A DNA stretch of 64,000 bases, taken from positions 8,958 to 72,957 of the forward strand of contig CAJTOZ010000012.1 of the NCBI GenBank assembly GCA_910578095.1, in the 5' to 3' direction. Source of the DNA: an uncultured Muribaculaceae bacterium. GTDB taxonomy: Bacteria > Bacteroidota > Bacteroidia > Bacteroidales > Muribaculaceae. This document shows, piece after piece, positions 27,968 to 36,006 of this stretch; the first letter of the stretch is position 1; every line of letters starts with the position of its first letter. The translations under genes were made by a program, and so were the position numbers. The notes beneath the pieces are model-generated. The model had not been told where the DNA came from. It saw only the letters and a list, made by a program, of their open reading frames with translations, and made no database searches.

Positions 27968-30171
27968 TTCTTTTTCAATTGAAGTACGCGGCTGCTGTAG
28001 TCACTTTTCTTGCTCCATTCCACATTGTGCTGCTCAGGCATCTCCAGGCCGTTGGCCATAAGATAGCGGCCGGTGAAGGCCTTGCCCTCGAAGGGCAGCG
28101 GCTCCACATCTATACGGTTGAGCTCATGCACCGTATATGTGGCGTCCGGGTCGAGACCTGCCATGGGCACACGCGGAAGTTGCGGATTCACATCATTGTT
28201 GAGACGCCACCAATAGTACACGGCTTCGTCCTTGGCCGGATTCACATACATCAGCGATGCCGCCCCTTTACCATCGTAGGGTGAGAGCAGGCGGTAGAGA
28301 TCGCCCTGCTGCACCGTGGGGCGCACCTGTTTGTACTCGGCTATGGCCTTGCGGCACTGTTCTATTTCATCGGCGGTCATATTCTTGGGCTGTATCTCCA
28401 TGCCGAGGCGGCCGCTCATGGCCACATCCGTGCGGAATTTCAGCGGGATGATACGCTGTGTCTGGTGGTTGGGCGATGCGCTGATGTGCGAGGCCATGGC
28501 CACAGCGGGGAAGAAGTGGCTCGTGCCCCATTGCATATAAACGCGCTGCACGGCATCTGTATTGTCGCTCACCCAGAATTCATCAAACCAAGGCAACACG
28601 CCCCAGTTGGCACGGCCGCCACCGCTGGCGCAGGCCTGGATGGTCACATCGGGATATTTCGCGCGTATGCGGTCGAGCGTTTTGGCCAATCCGCGGTGGA
28701 AGTCTATGAGCAGATGCGACTGGTTGTCGGCCGACAGATACTGCGAGCCGTGGTTCATCACGGGAGCATTCGAATCCCACTTTATATAATCTATCTCAGG
28801 ATACTTTGTCAGCAGGGTGTCCACCACCTCAAACACGAGGTCCTGCACTTTCGGGTTCGACATATCCAGCACCAGCTGTGTGCCGCCACGTCCCTGCACG
28901 GGTTCGCGGTTGGTAGGCTTGATCACATATTCGGGATGCGCCTCATAGAGTTCGCTGAGGCTATTGGTCATCTCAGGCTCTATCCAGATGCCGAAACGTA
29001 TACCGTTTTTCTTGGCAGTGGCGCACAGGCCGGCTATGCCCGAGGGCAGTTTGCGGGTATCCACCACCCAGTCGCCCAACGATGTCGAGTCGTTGTTGCG
29101 GGGATATTTGGAGCCGAACCAGCCATCGTCCATCACAAAAAGCTCGCCGCCCATACCGGCGATATCGGCCATCATCTGGCCCATACCCTCCTCGTTGATG
29201 TCGAAGTACACGCCTTCCCACGAGTTAAGGAGTATCTTGCGCAGCTCCGTGCCGTGGGCCAGACGATGCTCGCGGCCCCATTTATGGAAATTGCGGCTCA
29301 CCCCACCCTTGCCCTCGGCACTGTAGGTCAGCGCCAGAGGAGGAGTGGCGAAGCGCTCGCCTTTCTTCAGATTGTAGGTGGAGTTGTCCTCATTGATACC
29401 GGCGAAAAACTCATGATAATCATTGTCGCCGGTGTCGATGCGCAGGCGGTAGTTGCCGCTGTAGCACAGCGCGGCGCCTATCGTACGTCCGGCCTGCTCC
29501 TGAGGTTTGCCGTCGAGGCTGAACATCACCTCGGCGTGGGCCGTGTGGCTGTTGCGGCCGCCGTCCTTATTCTTGATCACAGTCATGCCATGCTGCACGG
29601 GGCGCTCCTCCACGCGGCCCTCGTTGGCCCATGTGCCGTAGAGCGATGTCAGGTACACATCGTTGCGGCGCACCGGCAGATAGCCGGAGGCAAACTCGCG
29701 CAACTGCACCGTGCCTTTGCCGCGGTTCACAGCCTCGGCCCATGTCTCTATCACATCCGCTCCGGGGTAAGTGCGGTAATTGATGTCGATACCGAAGGGA
29801 TAGTGCTTGTCGGCCATGCTTACGGTGACCACGCGGGCACCATCGGGCTGCGTGCTTTCGCTCACACCCGTGACGCCCATGTCAAGCGTCATATTGCCAT
29901 CGGGATGCGTCACGCTCATCGCCGTCTCCCGGTGTGATGTCATGCCGTACACGGGATAGGCGTCCATGGCAGGAGCGCCGGCCGAGGAAAGAGCATCGGC
30001 GTCGGCATCGGTGAGGCGGTCGCCATAATACATAAATTTCAGAGGATTGCCTTGTGTGGCTTCAAGTACCAGAGATGTCGAAGGTGTCGACACATGCAGG
30101 GTCTCCGCCTGCGCGGCCATAGGTATGGAAGCCGCCAAAAGCAGAACCAACTTGCTATAGGAAAGGGTCAT
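27964..30171 (-). CDS. GH36 alpha-galactosidase
   Basis: 735 residues with a signal peptide (SIPMAAQAE). N-terminal beta-supersandwich, then the GH36 barrel: FVMDDGWFGSKYPRNND, RFGIWIEPEMTN, nucleophile Asp466 in YIKWDSNAP, CASGGGR, and acid/base Asp536 in WVSDNTDA, then a C-terminal beta-domain. Length and motifs match the large bacterial GH36 group. It would remove alpha-1,6-galactose from galactomannan oligosaccharides in the periplasm. It is the first gene of the six-gene operon and lies downstream of the promoter at 30286-30317. Confidence 0.94.
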   Translation of the reverse strand: MTLSYSKLVLLLAASIPMAAQAETLHVSTPSTSLVLEATQGNPLKFMYYGDRLTDADADALSSAGAPAMDAYPVYGMTSHRETAMSVTHPDGNMTLDMGVTGVSESTQPDGARVVTVSMADKHYPFGIDINYRTYPGADVIETWAEAVNRGKGTVQLREFASGYLPVRRNDVYLTSLYGTWANEGRVEERPVQHGMTVIKNKDGGRNSHTAHAEVMFSLDGKPQEQAGRTIGAALCYSGNYRLRIDTGDNDYHEFFAGINEDNSTYNLKKGERFATPPLALTYSAEGKGGVSRNFHKWGREHRLAHGTELRKILLNSWEGVYFDINEEGMGQMMADIAGMGGELFVMDDGWFGSKYPRNNDSTSLGDWVVDTRKLPSGIAGLCATAKKNGIRFGIWIEPEMTNSLSELYEAHPEYVIKPTNREPVQGRGGTQLVLDMSNPKVQDLVFEVVDTLLTKYPEIDYIKWDSNAPVMNHGSQYLSADNQSHLLIDFHRGLAKTLDRIRAKYPDVTIQACASGGGRANWGVLPWFDEFWVSDNTDAVQRVYMQWGTSHFFPAVAMASHISASPNHQTQRIIPLKFRTDVAMSGRLGMEIQPKNMTADEIEQCRKAIAEYKQVRPTVQQGDLYRLLSPYDGKGAASLMYVNPAKDEAVYYWWRLNNDVNPQLPRVPMAGLDPDATYTVHELNRIDVEPLPFEGKAFTGRYLMANGLEMPEQHNVEWSKKSDYSSRVLQLKKK

Positions 30172-30285
30172 ACGTGTGATATGGTTTTAGAAAAGTTACT
30201 ATACGCATTACGAATTCGCGCCATGCAAAAGCCCGCGCGGGAGCACATGGACTGGCCCTCCAGCACAGACGCCCGCATGCTTATG

Positions 30286-30317
30286 CAAATATAAGTTTTA
30301 AGCCAAACATATACAAA
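30286..30317 (-). promoter_or_regulatory. Promoter of the GH36-led mannan operon
   Basis: Minus-strand TTTG (30314-30317), 20 nt, TATATTTG (30286-30293). It implies a leader of roughly 110 nt before the GH36 ATG. It faces away from the AraC promoter; the AT-rich stretch 30318-30362 between the two -33 boxes is the natural place for a shared operator. Confidence 0.72.
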
Positions 30318-30362
30318 AAACACCATTTTTAGTCAATAATCCGATAAAAAAGTATCATAATT

Positions 30363-30394
30363 TTTGTTTAATTAAAAATTTAAACATACCTTTG
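30363..30394 (+). promoter_or_regulatory. Promoter of the AraC-type regulator
   Basis: TTTG (30363-30366), 20 nt, TACCTTTG (30387-30394): an exact match to the Bacteroides promoter layout, about 75 nt before the regulator ATG. Confidence 0.75.
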
Positions 30395-30468
30395 CCCACG
30401 TAACACATCTAATACCTTTTCAGAAACCATATCCTTAGACTGAACCTCTACCAGAAGCACTTCACATC

Positions 30469-31344
30469 ATGAGCCACACAATCACAGAAATAACACCACT
30501 AAGCGACAGCGACTGTTTTTATCTCGTCGACCGCCACAAAACCACTTTCGACTACCCCATACACCGCCATGAGGAATACGAACTCAATTTTGTGACCAAC
30601 TGCGAAGGCGCACGGCGCATCGTAGGCGACAGCATTGAGGAGCTTTCCACCTACGACCTCGTGCTCGTAGGGCCTGAGATAGAACACGGATGGGAAGACC
30701 ACAACCACACCGGCGGCGACATGCGCGAGATCACCATCCAGTTTGCGCCCGACTTCCTCGACGGGTCGTTCCTGAGCAAAACACAGATGAGCAGCCTGCG
30801 CACTCTGCTGAACAACTCCAAGACGGGCATCGCATTCCATCTGCCCGCCATCATGAAGATCTACGACCGGCTCGACGACCTCACTCAGGCCCAACCCGGA
30901 TTCATTCGCATGCTGCGGCTGCTCGAAGTGCTCTACCACCTCTCTATCACAAAAGACTACCACCGCCTGTCGTCCACAGCCTTCTCCAACGCCCACACAC
31001 CCAGCGACTCCAGGCGCATACTCAAAGTGCAGGAGACCATCAACCGCGACTACGCCAAACCCATCTATCTCAACGACATGGCCGCGCTCGCAGGCATGAC
31101 ACCCACAGCTTTCAGCCGCTTCTTCAAGCTGCGCACCGGGCGCACACTCTCCGAGTATATCATCGATGTGCGCATCGGGCACGCCGCACGCACCCTCGTC
31201 GACACATCCAAGACCATTGCCGAAGTGTGCTACGAATGCGGTTTCAACAACATATCCAATTTCAACCGCATTTTCAAGCGCAAGAAAGGATGCTCGCCCA
31301 AGACATTCCGCGAAAGCTACACCAAAACAAAACTCATCGTGTAA
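30469..31344 (+). CDS. AraC-family regulator, probable mannan-operon activator
   Basis: 291 residues. N-terminal cupin sensor (YPIHRHEEYELNFVTNCEGARR; VLVGPEIEHGW) and a C-terminal double helix-turn-helix: YLNDMAALAGMTPTAFSRFF as the first HTH, then RIGHAARTLVDTSKTIAEVC and CYECGFNNISNFNRIFKRKKG, the classic AraC signature. It is a cytoplasmic one-component regulator; the sugar it senses is not visible. Its divergent position next to the GH36 operon, sharing a 100-bp intergenic core, makes control of the mannan genes likely (inference). No hybrid two-component sensor is found in the mannan region, which leaves this as the only local candidate. Confidence 0.9.
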   Translation: MSHTITEITPLSDSDCFYLVDRHKTTFDYPIHRHEEYELNFVTNCEGARRIVGDSIEELSTYDLVLVGPEIEHGWEDHNHTGGDMREITIQFAPDFLDGSFLSKTQMSSLRTLLNNSKTGIAFHLPAIMKIYDRLDDLTQAQPGFIRMLRLLEVLYHLSITKDYHRLSSTAFSNAHTPSDSRRILKVQETINRDYAKPIYLNDMAALAGMTPTAFSRFFKLRTGRTLSEYIIDVRIGHAARTLVDTSKTIAEVCYECGFNNISNFNRIFKRKKGCSPKTFRESYTKTKLIV

Positions 31345-31356
31345 CACACCATTTTA

Positions 31357-31388
31357 TTTGCATAAATGCGGCGCAATACTTAACTTTG
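31357..31388 (+). promoter_or_regulatory. Promoter of the M48 peptidase gene
   Basis: TTTG (31357-31360), 20 nt, TAACTTTG (31381-31388), 31 nt before the ATG. Confidence 0.75.
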
Positions 31389-31418
31389 CGCCGCATTTTC
31401 ACTTCAAATTACCAAACC

Positions 31419-32225
31419 ATGAACAAAAACCTTATAAAGTCGGCCGTCGCAGCCCTCATGCTTGCTATTGCCACCCCCTCTTTCGCCCAGCTCAACCTCA
31501 ACAAAGCCAAGCTCATAAAGTCCGGAGCGAAAGCCGTGCAGGCACTCACCATCACCGACGAACAGATGGCAGCCTACGTAAAAGAATACATCGACTGGAT
31601 GGACGAGCACAACCCCGTCACTCCTGCCGACAACGAATACACCAAGCGCCTCACACGCCTCACCGAAGGCCTCACCTCCGTGGAGGGCATTCCCCTCAAC
31701 TTCAAGGTCTACGACGTCATCGATGTCAACGCTTTCGCATGCCCCGACGGCAGCGTGCGCGTATTCTCCTCGCTCATGGACATCATGAGCGATGAAGAGC
31801 TTCTCGGTGTCATCGGCCATGAAATAGGCCACGTGGCCCACAAGGACTCCAAAAAGGCATTCAAGCAGTCGCTCCTCACCTCCGCGCTCAAGGATGCCGT
31901 AGGCTCCACAGGCAATGTGGCCGCCGCGCTCACCGATTCGCAGCTCGGAAGCCTCGGCGAGGCACTCGCATCCTCCACCTACTCGCAGAAGCAGGAAAAA
32001 GCCGCCGACGACTACGGCTACGAATTCCTCAAAGACCACGGACGCAACCCCTGGGCAATGGCCCTCAGCTTCAAGCGCCTCAAAGCCATGCAGGACGAAG
32101 CCGGCGCCAAAAAGACAAGCAAAGTCAACCAGCTGTTCTCATCCCACCCCGACCTCGACCTCCGCATAAAGCGCATGGAAGAGCGCGCGACAAAAGAGGG
32201 ATTTGAAAACCCCGAAAACAAATAA
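31419..32225 (+). CDS. Secreted M48-family metallopeptidase
   Basis: 268 residues from the ATG at 31419; the frame is open much further upstream but only as a shadow of the regulator gene. Signal peptide ends at SFAQ. The zinc motif HEIGH (His134-His138) is preceded by SLMDIMSDEELLGVIG, and the third ligand Glu is in KQEKAADDYGYEFL. The C-terminal SSHPDLDLRIKRM is the usual M48 substrate-loop end. Related to BepA/LoiP-like periplasmic proteases that handle outer-membrane proteins. Its promoter and terminator make it monocistronic. Some members are lipoproteins; this one has no lipobox. Confidence 0.9.
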   Translation: MNKNLIKSAVAALMLAIATPSFAQLNLNKAKLIKSGAKAVQALTITDEQMAAYVKEYIDWMDEHNPVTPADNEYTKRLTRLTEGLTSVEGIPLNFKVYDVIDVNAFACPDGSVRVFSSLMDIMSDEELLGVIGHEIGHVAHKDSKKAFKQSLLTSALKDAVGSTGNVAAALTDSQLGSLGEALASSTYSQKQEKAADDYGYEFLKDHGRNPWAMALSFKRLKAMQDEAGAKKTSKVNQLFSSHPDLDLRIKRMEERATKEGFENPENK

Positions 32226-32255
32226 CATCACTATACGGTAAAATAGTATCATGAA

Positions 32256-32284
32256 AGCGGAGCCCCCACAGGCCCCGCTTTTTT
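32256..32284 (+). terminator. Terminator of the M48 gene
   Basis: AAGCGGAGCC / GGCCCCGCTT stem (one mismatch) followed by TTTTTT. The T-run also supplies the -33 TTTG of the galM promoter. Confidence 0.82.
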
Positions 32285-32313
32285 GGCATTCTCAGTATTT
32301 AATAGTATCTTTG
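32282..32313 (+). promoter_or_regulatory. Promoter of galM-rnz-tadA-lpxB
   Basis: TTTG (32282-32285), 20 nt, TATCTTTG (32306-32313), 27 nt before the galM ATG. Confidence 0.75.
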
Positions 32314-32340
32314 CCAAAAAGATATACACATATAACAGCC

Positions 32341-33372
32341 ATGAAAGTAGAAACCACCCATAACGGAGACATCACTCTCTACACCCTCACCAACGCCACA
32401 GGCGCATCCGTGACACTCTCATCCCTCGGAGCCGCGATAGTGGCCGTGCGCGTGCCCGACAAGGACGGCAACCTCGACGACGTGGTACTCGGCTACCGCG
32501 ACCCCGCCGACTACGACAACGACGGACCGTGCGCAGGAAAAACACCGGGACGATACGCCAACCGCATCGCCCTCGGACGCTTCTCCATAGGAGGAAAAGA
32601 ATATCAGCTCCCGATCAACAACGGGCCCAACTGCTGCCACGGTGGCAACGGCTTCCAGAACAAGATATGGAACGGACGCTTCATCGGCGACGGCATACGC
32701 TTCGACTACACATCGCCCGACGGCGAGGAAGGATTCCCCGGACGCGTCGATGCAGCGGTGAGCTACCGATGGAACGACCGCAACGAACTCGCCATCGAAT
32801 TCAGCGCATCCACCGACGCAAAAACAGTCATCAACCTCACAAACCACGCCTATTTCAACCTTGAGGGCCACAACTCCGGAAGCGTGCTACAGCACACACT
32901 CCGGCTCAACGCCGACCGCTGGCTACCCACCGACGAAACCCTCATCCCCACAGGCGAGATAGCGCCCGTGGCCGACACCCCCATGGACTTCCGCGAAGCC
33001 AAGACCCTCGGACGCGACATCCGCGCCGATTTCCCCGCCCTCAAATACGGCAAAGGCTACGACAACTGCTGGGTGCTCAACGACTGGCAGAAACACCGCC
33101 TCACCCACGCCGCCACCCTCACCGCACCACACAGCGGACGAGTGCTGGAAGTAGACACCACGCAGCCTGCCGTACAGATATACACCGGCAACTGGTTCAC
33201 CGGCTCATCGCCTGTCAACAAAGACGGACGCGCATACGACGACAACGACGGTGTGGCCATCGAATGCCAGGGCATGCCCGACGCTCCCAATCAGCCCGCT
33301 TTCCCCTCTCAGATACTCGGCCCCGGCGAGCTCTACACACAGTTCATAATCTTCCGGTTCAAAACCATCTGA
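32341..33372 (+). CDS. galM: Aldose 1-epimerase (galactose mutarotase)
   Basis: 343 residues from the ATG at 32341; upstream in-frame codons precede the promoter and are not used. The GalM beta-supersandwich motifs are present: GKTPGRYANRIALGRF, NNGPNCCHGG, NLTNHAYFNL with the catalytic His, and a Glu in DGVAIECQGMPDAPNQP. It interconverts alpha and beta anomers of galactose or glucose, useful next to alpha-galactosidase products, although it heads a housekeeping operon. No signal peptide. The stop codon overlaps the rnz start (TGATG). Confidence 0.94.
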   Translation: MKVETTHNGDITLYTLTNATGASVTLSSLGAAIVAVRVPDKDGNLDDVVLGYRDPADYDNDGPCAGKTPGRYANRIALGRFSIGGKEYQLPINNGPNCCHGGNGFQNKIWNGRFIGDGIRFDYTSPDGEEGFPGRVDAAVSYRWNDRNELAIEFSASTDAKTVINLTNHAYFNLEGHNSGSVLQHTLRLNADRWLPTDETLIPTGEIAPVADTPMDFREAKTLGRDIRADFPALKYGKGYDNCWVLNDWQKHRLTHAATLTAPHSGRVLEVDTTQPAVQIYTGNWFTGSSPVNKDGRAYDDNDGVAIECQGMPDAPNQPAFPSQILGPGELYTQFIIFRFKTI

Positions 33373-34289
33373 TGCCCGACTTCAAGGTCCACATCCTCGG
33401 ATGCGGCTCGGCCACACCCACCGCACGCCACAAACCATCGTGCCAGGTGGTCGACGCACACGGCAAACTGTTCATGATCGACTGCGGCGAAGGCGCACAG
33501 CTCGAATTCCGCCATCAGAGCCTCAAATTCTCAAGGCTCGGCCACATATTCGTGTCCCACATCCACGGCGACCACTTCCTCGGCCTGCCGGGACTGCTCT
33601 CCACAATGGCGCTCCACGGCAAGGAAGGCGACATCACCGTACACATCCACCCCGAAGGCGCCCGGCTGCTGCAGCAGATCATGGCCGTGCTGTGCCGCGA
33701 GACACCCTACACCCTGCACTACGACATCATAGAGCCGGGCACATCACGCATCCTCTATGAGGACCGCTCCCTCTCCATCGCCACCTTCCCGCTCTACCAT
33801 CGTGTGCCTTGCTCCGGATTCATCTTCCGCGAGAAAGCCCCGCGACGTCCGCTTCGCCCCGACATGCTCGAATTCTACAGCGTGCCGGTGGCCGCCAGGC
33901 GCGACATTGCCGAAGGCGCCGACTTCACAGCCCCCGACGGACGAGTGATTCCAAACGCATGGCTCACCCGCGACCCCGCCGAACCGGCATCCTACGCCTA
34001 CTGCTCCGACACCATGCGGCGCCCGGAAGTGGCCCGCGCCGTGGCCGGCGTGCGCACCATCTACCACGAAGCCACCTACGACGACGCCCAGGCCTTCAAG
34101 GCCGCACCCAGAGGCCACTCCACCGCACGCGACGCAGCCACCGCCGCACGCGACGCCGGCGCCCGGCGCCTCGTCATAGGCCACTACTCCAAAAGCATCG
34201 CCGACGAAAGCGTGCTCACCGAGCAAGCCGCCGAGGTGTTCGACGGCGAAATCATAGCCGCCCGGGAAGGGCTCGTGTTCGCACCATGA
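33372..34289 (+). CDS. rnz: Ribonuclease Z (tRNA 3' processing)
   Basis: 305 residues from the ATG at 33372, the standard bacterial length. Metallo-beta-lactamase fold with GCGSATPTARHKPSCQ at the N-terminus, the metal motif HIHGDHFLGLPG, YCSDTM, and HEATYDD with RGHSTARDAATAARDAG; the last His is in RLVIGHYSKS. It removes tRNA 3' trailers. Coupled by overlap to both galM and tadA. Confidence 0.95.
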   Translation: MPDFKVHILGCGSATPTARHKPSCQVVDAHGKLFMIDCGEGAQLEFRHQSLKFSRLGHIFVSHIHGDHFLGLPGLLSTMALHGKEGDITVHIHPEGARLLQQIMAVLCRETPYTLHYDIIEPGTSRILYEDRSLSIATFPLYHRVPCSGFIFREKAPRRPLRPDMLEFYSVPVAARRDIAEGADFTAPDGRVIPNAWLTRDPAEPASYAYCSDTMRRPEVARAVAGVRTIYHEATYDDAQAFKAAPRGHSTARDAATAARDAGARRLVIGHYSKSIADESVLTEQAAEVFDGEIIAAREGLVFAP

Positions 34290-34750
34290 CAGCCGAGCCC
34301 ACACCCGCCGACATACGCGGCATGCGCCTCGCTCTCGCCGAGGCGCGCCGTGCGGCTGCATTGGGAGAAGTACCCATTGGGGCAGTGGTCCTCAGCCCTT
34401 CCGGAACAGTGCTCGGGCGCGGACATAACCTCACGGAGACACTTTCCGACGTCACCGCCCACGCCGAGATACAGGCCATCACGGCAGCAGCAGCCACCCT
34501 CGGAGGCAAATACCTGCCCGACTGCACCCTGTGCGTCACCGTCGAGCCATGCCTCATGTGCGCCGGAGCCATCGGATGGAGCCACATATCGCGCATTGTC
34601 TTCGGCACACCCGACCCCAAAGGTGGCTACTCCGCCAACACCATCCGCACGCCATTCCATCCGCGCGCCACAATAGTGGCCGGGGTACTCGCCGACGAAT
34701 GCCGCGAGCTCATGCAATCATTCTTCCGCTCGCGACGCAAAACATCATAA
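34286..34750 (+). CDS. tadA: tRNA-specific adenosine deaminase
   Basis: 154 residues from the ATG at 34286, overlapping the rnz stop by 4 nt. Cytidine-deaminase fold with the zinc motif HAEIQA and PCLMCAGAI, plus GKYLPDCTLCVTVEP and FGTPDPKGGYSAN. It makes inosine at the wobble position of tRNA-Arg. Length is typical. A long open frame starting upstream at 33809 is only read-through of the rnz region. Confidence 0.94.
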   Translation: MTAEPTPADIRGMRLALAEARRAAALGEVPIGAVVLSPSGTVLGRGHNLTETLSDVTAHAEIQAITAAAATLGGKYLPDCTLCVTVEPCLMCAGAIGWSHISRIVFGTPDPKGGYSANTIRTPFHPRATIVAGVLADECRELMQSFFRSRRKTS

Positions 34751-34778
34751 CGCCGACACTCTCAAAGAAACCACCACC

Positions 34779-35918
34779 GTGCACTACTTCCTCATAGCCG
34801 GCGAAGCCTCCGGCGACCTACACGCCGCACAACTCATCCAAGCCCTGCGGCACATCGACCACGATGCCCGCTTCACCTTTCTGGGTGGCGACCTGATGGC
34901 AGCAGCCGCCGGCACGCCTCCCCTCATCCACTACCGCGACATGGCATTCATGGGCTTCAGCGAAGTGCTGCGCCACCTCCCGCAGGTGCTCGGCAACCTG
35001 CGCACAGCCCGGCGAGGGCTCCGCCACGCAGCCCCCGATGCATTCATACCCGTCGACTATCCGAGTTTCAACCTCAAGGTGGCCAAGACCGCCGCTGCCG
35101 CCGGCATACCCGTCTACTACTACATCAGCCCGAAGCTATGGGCCTGGAAAGCATGGCGCGTAAAAGCCATACGGCGCACCGTACGGCGCATGCTCGCGAT
35201 CTTCCCCTTCGAGCCCGCATGGTATGCCGCGCGCGGCTTCCACGCCGACTATGTAGGCAACCCCTCCGTGGCCGAGATCGATGCCGCACTGGCAGCAGCA
35301 CCGCCGCGCGAGGACTTCCTCCGCGAGCACCGTCTCCGCGACAGGCCCATAATAGCCCTGCTTCCAGGCAGCCGCCGAGGCGAAGTGCGCGCCAACCTGC
35401 CCGTGATGGAACAGGCCGCCCACCGATTCGCCCAATACCGGCCCGTAGTGGCCGCCGCACCGGGCCTCGACGACGCCTTCTACGCCTCACTCACATCCCT
35501 CCCTATTGTGCGCGGCGCCACCTACCCCCTCCTGCGCCACGCCAGAGCCGCTCTCGTCACCAGCGGCACAGCCACCCTCGAGGCAGCCCTCGCCGCCACG
35601 CCACAGGTGGTGTGCTACCGCTCCAACGGCTCCAAGCTCTCCTACGACATCATGCGCCGCATCCTCAATGTCGACCACGTGGCGCTACCCAACATAATAG
35701 CCGGACACACCATCATCCCCGAAATGCTCCTACACGAATGCACTCCCGAGCTTGTGGCCCACCGGCTCGCCCCTCTGTTGCGTGAAGGCTCCCCCGAGCG
35801 CACAGCCCAGCTCGACGGCTACGCAGCCATGCGCGCCACCCTCGGCACCACCGATGCCGCCGCCACCGCCGCACGCATCATCACCGACGATCTCGCAGCC
35901 TCCGCTCCTGGAGCATAA
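34779..35918 (+). CDS. lpxB: Lipid-A-disaccharide synthase
   Basis: 379 residues starting with GTG at 34779. GT19 motifs: FLIAGEASGDLHAAQLI at the N-terminus, PVDYPSFNLKVAKTAAAAGI, YYISPKLWAWKAWRVK, YVGNPSVAEI, ALLPGSRRGEV and the C-terminal ALVTSGTATLEAAL. It joins UDP-diacylglucosamine and lipid X in lipid A synthesis at the inner membrane. It is last in the galM-rnz-tadA operon, 28 nt after tadA, and ends before a bidirectional terminator. Confidence 0.96.
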   Translation: MHYFLIAGEASGDLHAAQLIQALRHIDHDARFTFLGGDLMAAAAGTPPLIHYRDMAFMGFSEVLRHLPQVLGNLRTARRGLRHAAPDAFIPVDYPSFNLKVAKTAAAAGIPVYYYISPKLWAWKAWRVKAIRRTVRRMLAIFPFEPAWYAARGFHADYVGNPSVAEIDAALAAAPPREDFLREHRLRDRPIIALLPGSRRGEVRANLPVMEQAAHRFAQYRPVVAAAPGLDDAFYASLTSLPIVRGATYPLLRHARAALVTSGTATLEAALAATPQVVCYRSNGSKLSYDIMRRILNVDHVALPNIIAGHTIIPEMLLHECTPELVAHRLAPLLREGSPERTAQLDGYAAMRATLGTTDAAATAARIITDDLAASAPGA

Positions 35919-35939
35919 CCCCGCCACACACCCACAATA

Positions 35940-35976
35940 AAAGCCGCGGCGCATCTCAAACTGCACCGCGGCCTTT
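35940..35976. terminator. Bidirectional terminator between lpxB and the beta-helix gene
   Basis: AAAGCCGCGG / CCGCGGCCTTT stem with A-rich and T-rich flanks (AATAAAA left, TTTATTTAT right). It serves converging transcripts. Confidence 0.82.
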
Positions 35977-36006
35977 ATTTATCTTTATTTATAATGTTAT
36001 ATGCTG

